Positions 1-3,397 of a stretch of DNA of 6,003 nt are shown piece after piece (the first letter of the stretch is position 1; each line of letters opens with the position of its first letter). The position numbers and the translations under genes are program-made. The DNA lies in contig CANPXA010000114.1 in assembly GCA_947585525.1 (NCBI GenBank), forward strand, positions 1-6,003, in the 5' to 3' direction. Origin of the DNA: an uncultured Akkermansia sp. (GTDB lineage Bacteria > Verrucomicrobiota > Verrucomicrobiia > Verrucomicrobiales > Akkermansiaceae). Under the pieces are notes generated by a model that worked only from the letters and a program-made list of their open reading frames with translations, did not search any database and was not told where the DNA came from.

Positions 1-75
1 AATTACGAATTACGAATTACGAATTACGAATTACGAATTACGAATTACGAATTACGAATTACGAATTACGAATTA
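1..75. repeat. Heptanucleotide tandem array (AATTACG)n
   Basis: Ten perfect tandem copies of the 7-mer AATTACG fill 1-70, and a partial copy follows to 75. The array probably continues to the left of the window. Because 7 is not a multiple of 3, such arrays give open frames with the repeated peptide pattern NYELRIT, which are not real proteins. The same 7-mer, mixed with ATTTACG, recurs at 667-705 and 3079-3289, so this is a dispersed short tandem repeat family of this genome. Function unknown; copy number is likely to vary by slippage. Confidence 0.97.
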
Positions 76-84
76 TTGAAAACG

Positions 85-105
85 TGCGCATTGCGCAGAT
101 TTTTT
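85..105 (+). terminator. Possible rho-independent terminator
   Basis: TGCGC (85-89), a 3-nt loop ATT, and GCGCA (93-97) form a 5-bp all-matched stem. Two bases later comes a run of six T (100-105). This fits a rightward intrinsic terminator for something upstream of the window. The stem is short and no gene is visible on its left, only the heptamer array, so the call is tentative. Confidence 0.4.
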
Positions 106-299
106 GGAATGTTAACGGATGCAGAGTCTTCTTAAGAGCCATCAACATGATGATCGCTGATTATCACGATTTTTGATAGGTATCAACAATGATATCAATC
201 ACTAAGAGGATTATCTCCGTTGATAAGCTTCCCTCAAATGCGTTTACCCTGAATAAGCTCGGAGAAAATTTTCTTGGGACACGTGTGACGCGGGGTGAG
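106..299. other. AT-rich intergenic stretch without a gene
   Basis: No coding region is supported here. An 80-codon leftward open frame spans 406-164, but it runs through the palindrome and promoter at 300-354 and shows no recognisable motif. Visible structure is limited to a small perfect hairpin, TTGATA-GG-TATCAA (173-186), scattered TTGAT/ATCAA words, and the first copy of a 42-bp direct repeat (250-291, listed separately). Confidence 0.6.
250..291. repeat. 42-bp dispersed direct repeat, copy 1
   Basis: Positions 250-291 match 898-939 at 35 of 42 bases by direct alignment without gaps. The best conserved core is TTGGGACACGTGTG, followed by RCGC. The core contains the perfect 8-bp palindrome ACACGTGT (279-286). 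Copy 1 ends 34 bp before the -35 box of the promoter at 326. It could be a regulator binding site or the remnant of a duplicated promoter region; the sequence does not decide between these. Confidence 0.7.
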
Positions 300-320
300 T
301 TTTTTTGAAATTCAAAAAAA
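300..320. promoter_or_regulatory. AT-rich palindrome upstream of -35 (UP-element-like)
   Basis: Seven T, GAA, a single central A, TTC and seven A form a perfect inverted repeat with 10-bp arms (300-309 and 311-320). It ends 5 bp before the -35 hexamer, where an UP element contacts the RNA polymerase alpha subunits. A- and T-tracts there usually raise promoter strength. It could instead be an operator for a dimeric repressor or the end of an upstream transcript. The palindrome is seen directly; the role is inferred. Confidence 0.55.
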
Positions 321-325
321 TCTGG

Positions 326-354
326 TTGACAAATCGGTGTGTTGTTTCTAGAAT
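326..354 (+). promoter_or_regulatory. Near-consensus sigma70-type promoter
   Basis: The perfect -35 hexamer TTGACA (326-331) is separated by exactly 17 bp from TAGAAT (349-354), which matches TATAAT at 5 of 6 positions. Transcription is expected to start near 361. It is preceded by the AT-rich palindrome at 300-320 and followed by a GC-rich discriminator (CGGGG, 355-359). That arrangement resembles promoters of highly expressed stable RNAs. No credible protein gene follows; the downstream sequence is the structured element at 361-583. Confidence 0.72.
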
Positions 355-360
355 CGGGGT

Positions 361-583
361 GTTCGGTATACGGACAACGTGTTTGTTTTTTTGAGATGTC
401 TATCAAGAGGAGATTACGCTATTGTGGGCTCGTAACGGAGCCCGCGCAACTATCTTGTCATTGATAGACCTCGGCATAACGGAATGCGGGAAGAACTAAC
501 TTAAGCAAGGGCTCAAAACCCACGTACGATTATGAACATTCCCGCATGGAGCCTCATCTGAGGCTCCGCCCGTTATGTCGAGG
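361..583 (+). ncRNA. Candidate structured non-coding RNA, family not recognised
   Basis: This region begins at the predicted transcription start of the 326-354 promoter and has no convincing ORF. Compatible stems visible by eye are: H0, 361-365/371-375, at the very 5' end; P1, 398-406/461-469 (9 bp), enclosing P2, 426-431/438-443 (6 bp); P3, 469-482/570-583 (14 bp with one G-U), enclosing P4, 484-492/539-547 (9 bp), and P5, 549-556/559-566 (8 bp, 2-nt loop). P3, P4 and P5 form a three-way junction. Both imperfect pairs (363/373 and 474/578) are G-U on the plus strand and would be A-C mismatches on the other, which favours rightward transcription. A further hairpin (592-596/602-606) and CCACC/GGTGG (623-627/645-649) may extend the RNA to about 665. 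I see no signature of tmRNA, RNase P RNA, SRP RNA, 6S RNA or a riboswitch known to me. No clear terminator follows. It could instead be a folded mobile or repeat element. Confidence 0.5.
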
Positions 584-666
584 GATTCCGCTGAGGTTTT
601 CCCTCACACTTCTCAGATTGTACCACCTCGGGTTAATAGTGTACGGTGGAGAGGGGCACCGAAGGG

Positions 667-750
667 ATTTACGAATTACGAATTACGAATTACGAATTAC
701 GATTTGGGAAATTCCGCGCCGTTGGCGCAATCCAGCGGAGCGGATGCGAA
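667..750. repeat. Heptamer array fused to GC-rich hairpin module (diverged copy)
   Basis: One ATTTACG and four AATTACG units (667-701) plus a partial unit ATTT (702-705) lead into a GC-rich module, 706-750. That module contains GCGCC-GTT-GGCGC (716-728) followed by the word AGCGGAGCGGATGCGA. The same order (heptamers, a gatttgg junction, a CGCGCC/GGCGCG hairpin, then gcggagcgga-gcga) makes up the 89-bp unit repeated at 3076-3326. This is therefore a diverged member of the same composite repeat family. Open frames across it are translated repeat rather than genes. Confidence 0.8.
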
Positions 751-897
751 GGTGGTAAATGAAATCACGGATTGGAACTGCAAGAAAAGCGTCCGGAGTT
801 ACGTCATGCCGAACCCGCCGCTTTGTTGAATCGTCAATGGTTTATGACCTTTCCGGCTTACTTCCTTCATCCAGAGGAAACGCATGAGGAAACGGGT

Positions 898-939
898 TGA
901 ATGAGTCCGGAGATGATTTTATTGGGACACGTGTGGCGC
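898..939. repeat. 42-bp dispersed direct repeat, copy 2
   Basis: This is the second copy of the element at 250-291 (35 of 42 identical), again with the ACACGTGT palindrome (927-934). The two copies bracket the candidate structured RNA and the 667-750 repeat. They lie 34 and 113 bp upstream of the two best -35 boxes in the window (326 and 1053). Confidence 0.7.
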
Positions 940-945
940 CCTGCG

Positions 946-969
946 GGCAAAATACTCACACATTTTGCC
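946..969. other. Inverted repeat / hairpin
   Basis: GGCAAAAT (946-953) and ATTTTGCC (962-969) are perfect 8-bp arms around an 8-nt loop, directly after the 42-bp repeat. A competing small hairpin, GCCC-TGC-GGGC, overlaps its left arm. No T-run follows, so it is not a standard terminator. It may be an operator or RNA structure. Confidence 0.5.
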
Positions 970-982
970 TAATCCCACTCCG

Positions 983-1000
983 AGCCCTCGTGGGCTTTAT
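983..1000 (+). terminator. Weak terminator-like hairpin
   Basis: AGCCC (983-987) and GGGCT (992-996) pair around TCGT, followed by the short T-rich tail TTTAT. This could end a transcript started at the 326 promoter, but the stem has only 5 bp and the tail is poor. Confidence 0.25.
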
Positions 1001-1004
1001 AAAT

Positions 1005-1031
1005 GGCAAACGTATTTCTAATGCGTTTGCC
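1005..1031. other. Inverted repeat GGCAAACG / CGTTTGCC
   Basis: Perfect 8-bp arms (1005-1012 and 1024-1031) with an 11-nt loop lie 21 bp upstream of the next -35 box. The same arm sequence forms the terminator-like hairpin at 3058-3078. It may be an operator for the 1053 promoter or a terminator of upstream transcription; it has no good T-run. Confidence 0.45.
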
Positions 1032-1052
1032 CCGTTAGTCGCTTGCTGCCTC

Positions 1053-1082
1053 TTGACAGTCCTGTCCGGAACGTGCTATCAT
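1053..1082 (+). promoter_or_regulatory. Sigma70-type promoter with extended -10
   Basis: The perfect -35 TTGACA (1053-1058), an 18-bp spacer and -10 TATCAT (1077-1082) are preceded by TG at 1074-1075, giving an extended -10 (TGnTATCAT). The predicted start point, 6-7 bp after the -10 box, falls at 1088-1089, on the A of the ATG of the next gene. This promoter probably drives the three-gene rightward cluster 1089-3040. Confidence 0.65.
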
Positions 1083-1088
1083 AAACCC

Positions 1089-1799
1089 ATGAACGATGAG
1101 TCAACCATAGCTGAAGGGACACGGGAGATCAAATCGTTGTACTCCGATCCCGTGGCCAAGCGGTTTTTGAGCAAGGTTTATCTCTGGATGGCGCTCAGTC
1201 TCCTAGTTGCAGCGGGTACGGCGGTCTATTCCGCCCAGAGCATCGAGCTGCTGACGTGGTGCATGGAGCATATGCTCGCCCTTGCCTTGGGGAGCCTCGT
1301 CATCGTCTGCATCATGAGTTTTGGGGTGAATCGCCTCACCTCCGGCGCTCTCGCCGTGTTGCTGCTGGTGTTTTCCGTGGTTGAGGGGCTGTGGTTCGGT
1401 CCTCTGCTTACCATCTACACCCAGCAATCTCTCGGCACAGCCTTCGCCTGCACCGCCGGCACCTTCGGCGTCATGGCGATCTACGGAGCGCTCACGCACC
1501 GCAATCTCTCCGTCATGGGCAACACGCTGTTCATGATCCTCATCGGCCTCATCATCTGCCTCGTCGTCAACCTACTCTGGCTACAGAGCAGCACCATGGA
1601 CCTCGTCCTCAGCTTCGGCGGCGTTGTCCTCTTTTCGCTGCTCACGGCGTATGACACGCAAAAGATTCTCGTCATGGGGGCCAGCGTGAACGACGAGGAG
1701 CTCCGCGCCAAGGGAGCCGTGATGGGAGCTCTCACTCTCTACCTGGACTTCATCAACATCTTCCTCTTCTTGCTCCGCATCCTCGGAGACAGACGCTGA
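1089..1799 (+). CDS. Bax inhibitor-1 (BI-1/YccA/YbhL) family inner membrane protein
   Basis: A 236-residue polytopic membrane protein with about seven hydrophobic segments, roughly at residues 28-48, 62-80, 86-104, 116-134, 143-165, 172-188 and 212-232. Family marks are VEGLWFGPLLTIY (98-110, the BI-1 G-x3-GP signature), AYDTQK (187-192), and LYLDFINIFLFLLRILG near the C-terminus. Asp189 and Asp220 match the Asp pair described as a pH-sensitive latch in the bacterial homologue YetJ. Bacterial members are linked to calcium leak (YetJ) and to modulation of FtsH proteolysis (YccA); the role here is unknown. The length suits the family. I chose ATG 1089 because the frame upstream contains the promoter. 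No Shine-Dalgarno precedes it and the predicted transcript starts on it, suggesting a leaderless message. An alternative is TTG at 1137 (residue 17), with GGGAG 9 nt upstream. It is the first gene of a probable operon. Confidence 0.9.
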   Translation: MNDESTIAEGTREIKSLYSDPVAKRFLSKVYLWMALSLLVAAGTAVYSAQSIELLTWCMEHMLALALGSLVIVCIMSFGVNRLTSGALAVLLLVFSVVEGLWFGPLLTIYTQQSLGTAFACTAGTFGVMAIYGALTHRNLSVMGNTLFMILIGLIICLVVNLLWLQSSTMDLVLSFGGVVLFSLLTAYDTQKILVMGASVNDEELRAKGAVMGALTLYLDFINIFLFLLRILGDRR

Positions 1800-1844
1800 T
1801 CCCCGCCCCACGCGCGCAAAAAAACTTTAACCCATTGACACATT

Positions 1845-2309
1845 ATGGAAACTCCGGAACAAATCGCAGAAAAGACGAACAGCCTCATCTCAGAAATTCT
1901 TCATTCCCTCGGCTTTGAGGCCTCTGTGGAGACCACTTCCTGCTCTGAGGAAGAAATCTGCTACATGATCACCAGCCCGGACTCTCGTTTTATCATCGGC
2001 GACGGTGGAAGCAGACTCGATGACCTCCAGCACATCGTCAATCGCATCGTCGTCATCGGTCGTGAACAAGCTCCGCGCGTCCGCGTGGATTGCGATCACT
2101 ACCGCGACCGCGCCGAGGAACGCGTCGTAGAATCTGCGCGAGAGAAAGCCAAAAAGGTGCTCGCTACCGGGAAACCCGTCGTCATCGGTCCCATGAATGC
2201 TTACCTTCGTCGCCTCGTTCACTCCGCCCTTGCGGAAATTCCCGGCGTACGCACGGAATCAGAGGATATCGACTCGCGACTCAAACGCATCACAATCTCC
2301 GCTGATTGA
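1845..2309 (+). CDS. Jag/KhpB-like RNA-binding protein (KH + R3H)
   Basis: A 154-residue soluble protein. Residues about 37-82 form a KH-like domain with the GxxG loop GDGG (52-55) followed by SRLDDLQHIVNRI, as in Jag proteins. Residues about 108-152 form an R3H domain with PMNAYLRRLVHSAL (116-129), where Arg122-x3-His126 is the R3H pair. The C-terminal TESE...RRITI-like strand is also typical. Jag/KhpB (EloR) binds RNA and influences cell elongation and division in Firmicutes. The N-terminal Jag-N domain is absent here, so this is the short form. The gene is usually found next to yidC; here it follows a BI-1 gene by 45 bp and overlaps the next gene by one base. There is no clear Shine-Dalgarno site. 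The family call is firm, but the cellular role in this organism is only inferred. Confidence 0.9.
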   Translation: METPEQIAEKTNSLISEILHSLGFEASVETTSCSEEEICYMITSPDSRFIIGDGGSRLDDLQHIVNRIVVIGREQAPRVRVDCDHYRDRAEERVVESAREKAKKVLATGKPVVIGPMNAYLRRLVHSALAEIPGVRTESEDIDSRLKRITISAD

Positions 2310-3040
2310 TGAACCGACTCGGTGTCTTTCTGCTCGCCCAGCTTTTTGCCTCCCTCTGCTGCGCTCAGGAGGAAAATTGGGAACTCTTCCACGCCCCCGG
2401 CGCAGACGGAGCGGCTCTGCTGAAAAGGGTCAGCAGCTGTCTGCCAAACGGTGTCTCTGTCTCCCTGCGCGAGCTCTCTTCAACCGGCGCCGATCAGGAA
2501 TCCCTCCAAACCCAGCGCGATGCCATTGCCGCCGGAGTGCATTCCCTTCCTTGTCTCTCCCTGAGAGACGCGCGAGGTCCCTACGCTGTCCTGCCCATCA
2601 GCGGCATGGATTCCTCCAAAGTGAACCTCGCCCGCAAACTCGCTTCCTCTCCCCAGCGGGACGAACGCGCCGAACAACGCCTCCTCGTCGCTACTCTCTT
2701 CTACCTCTGCTCCCTCTCCGGTCTGCCGGAAATTGATTCAACACTGCGGGACTCGGCCGTTGACCGGCTGCGGGAGATGACGGAGCTCAGCGAACTCTCC
2801 GTTCCACTTCGCCAATTCATCGCACTCAATTGCCTCTATCCCGCTCTCTTGCAAAAAATGTGCAGCCTCTACGCCGCTAACGGAGCCCACTCCCCTCAAT
2901 CCGAACAAATCTTCCTGCAAGCTGTCGCTGCCTTAGAAAAGGCCCGTGACCTCGATCCCCTCTCCCGCACCGGTCGCGTCGCTTACGAGTTGCGAGAACA
3001 ACTCCGCGCCGCCCGACTCCGCAGCAAACACTTCGACTAA
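2309..3040 (+). CDS. Secreted protein, unknown; possible thioredoxin-like fold
   Basis: A 243-residue protein starting at ATG 2309, whose A is the last base of the preceding TGA (TGATG overlap), so translational coupling is likely. No Shine-Dalgarno is seen. Residues 1-20 form a signal peptide with a hydrophobic core (GVFLLAQLFASL) and a probable signal peptidase I cut after CCA (17-19). The Leu before the first Cys argues against a lipobox. Residues about 23-100 resemble a thioredoxin-like domain in outline: a strand (VSVSLREL), a helix, then AAGVHSLPCLSLRDARG (74-90), where SLP would be the cis-Pro loop. There is no CxxC; the region where it would sit has only a single Cys44. Residues 115-240 are helical, and 200-217 (FLQAVAALEKARDLDP) resemble one TPR helix. 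I do not recognise the family. It is likely periplasmic, and any redox activity is doubtful. Confidence 0.75.
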   Translation: MNRLGVFLLAQLFASLCCAQEENWELFHAPGADGAALLKRVSSCLPNGVSVSLRELSSTGADQESLQTQRDAIAAGVHSLPCLSLRDARGPYAVLPISGMDSSKVNLARKLASSPQRDERAEQRLLVATLFYLCSLSGLPEIDSTLRDSAVDRLREMTELSELSVPLRQFIALNCLYPALLQKMCSLYAANGAHSPQSEQIFLQAVAALEKARDLDPLSRTGRVAYELREQLRAARLRSKHFD

Positions 3041-3042
3041 CA

Positions 3043-3071
3043 GCGGGGCAAACGCGGGGCAAACGCGGGGC
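3043..3071. repeat. 11-bp tandem repeat (GCGGGGCAAAC)
   Basis: Two full copies (3043-3053, 3054-3064) and a 7-base partial copy (3065-3071) start two bases after the stop codon at 3040. The last copy merges into the hairpin at 3058-3078. Confidence 0.85.
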
Positions 3072-3085
3072 GTTTGCCTATTTAC
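3058..3085 (+). terminator. Terminator-like hairpin after the rightward operon
   Basis: GGCAAACGC (3058-3066) and GCGTTTGCC (3070-3078) form a perfect 9-bp stem with a GGG loop, 17 bp after the end of the last rightward gene. A T-rich but interrupted tail, TATTTA, follows. The position and strong stem suit a transcription terminator or an mRNA 3'-end stabiliser; the imperfect T-run lowers certainty. Confidence 0.5.
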
Positions 3086-3326
3086 GATTTACGATTTACG
3101 ATTTACGATTTGGATGTTCGCGCGCCGTCGGCGCGGGAATGCGGAGCGGAGGCGAGCGGGGCTAGCCTATTTACGAATTACGATTTACGATTTACGATTT
3201 GGATGTTCGCGCGCCGTCGGCGCGGGAATGCGGAGCGGAGGCGAGCGGGGCTAGCCTATTTACGAATTACGATTTACGATTTACGATTTGGATGTTCGCG
3301 CGCCGTCGGCGCGGGAATGCGGAGCG
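3076..3326. repeat. 89-bp tandem repeat, 2.8 copies (heptamers + GC hairpin)
   Basis: Units begin at 3076, 3165 and 3254 with an exact 89-bp period; the third breaks off after 3326. Each unit consists of GCCT, then ATTTACG/AATTACG heptamers, then a GC-rich half. The hairpin in the GC-rich half is TTC-G-CGCGCC / GTC / GGCGCG-G-GAA (3117-3139 in copy 1; one G-G mismatch), followed by atgcggagcggaggcgagcggggcta. Copies 1 and 2 differ at one base in the second heptamer (T versus A). A fragment of the unit start, GCCTATTTACGATTTA, recurs at 3385-3400. Copies this similar imply recent duplication or homogenisation. The array lies between convergent genes, where its hairpins could stop transcription from both sides. 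Open frames through it are artefacts. Confidence 0.95.
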
Positions 3327-3397
3327 AGAGCAAAACGAAAATTTCGAGGTCGAGGGTGCGTTGATAGAAGGAAAGCGGCGGGGCGCCTATTTACGAT
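3327..3397. other. Convergent intergenic remainder ending in a repeat fragment
   Basis: Unique sequence follows copy 3 of the 89-bp repeat to about 3384. A 16-base fragment of the repeat start follows at 3385-3400, whose last three bases are the stop codon (TAA on the minus strand) of the MenD-like gene. No gene or clear terminator for the leftward operon is seen besides the repeat hairpins. Confidence 0.6.

Larger units (their letters stand above)
751..1052. other. Non-coding spacer with small repeats and hairpins
   Basis: No gene is supported. An open frame from 897 runs into the downstream membrane protein gene, but its first 64 codons lie upstream of that gene's promoter and show no family similarity. 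Visible elements are a duplicated 9-mer GAGGAAACG (874-882 and 886-894), the second 42-bp repeat copy (898-939), and three hairpins at 946-969, 983-996 and 1005-1031. The spacer may hold the end of the transcript from the promoter at 326. Confidence 0.6.

Noticed and set aside
162..220. DnaA-box-like TTATC words suggesting an origin
   Set aside because: None matches TTATNCACA well, and neither a cluster nor a dnaA/dnaN neighbour is present.
164..406. 80-codon leftward open frame
   Set aside because: It reads through the 300-320 palindrome, the promoter and the start of the structured RNA, has no recognisable motif, and has no supporting start context.
600..645. T-box-like GGTGGTAC on the minus strand (near 620-627)
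   Set aside because: The rest of the T-box core (GGTACCGCG) and an aminoacyl-tRNA synthetase or amino-acid gene on that strand are absent.
546..829. Two overlapping rightward open frames of 70 and 84 codons
   Set aside because: They cover stems of the candidate RNA and then translate the heptamer array (ITNYELRIT-type peptides).
897..1088. Extension of the BI-1 frame by 64 codons
   Set aside because: It contains the 42-bp repeat, hairpins and the promoter at 1053-1082, and BI-1 proteins have no such N-terminal extension.
1835..1840. TTGACA just before the Jag-like gene
   Set aside because: It lies 4 bp from the ATG and the -10 would fall inside the gene, so it is a chance match.
3076..3326. 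CRISPR array
   Set aside because: The repeats are directly adjacent 89-bp units with no variable spacers, and no cas genes are in view.
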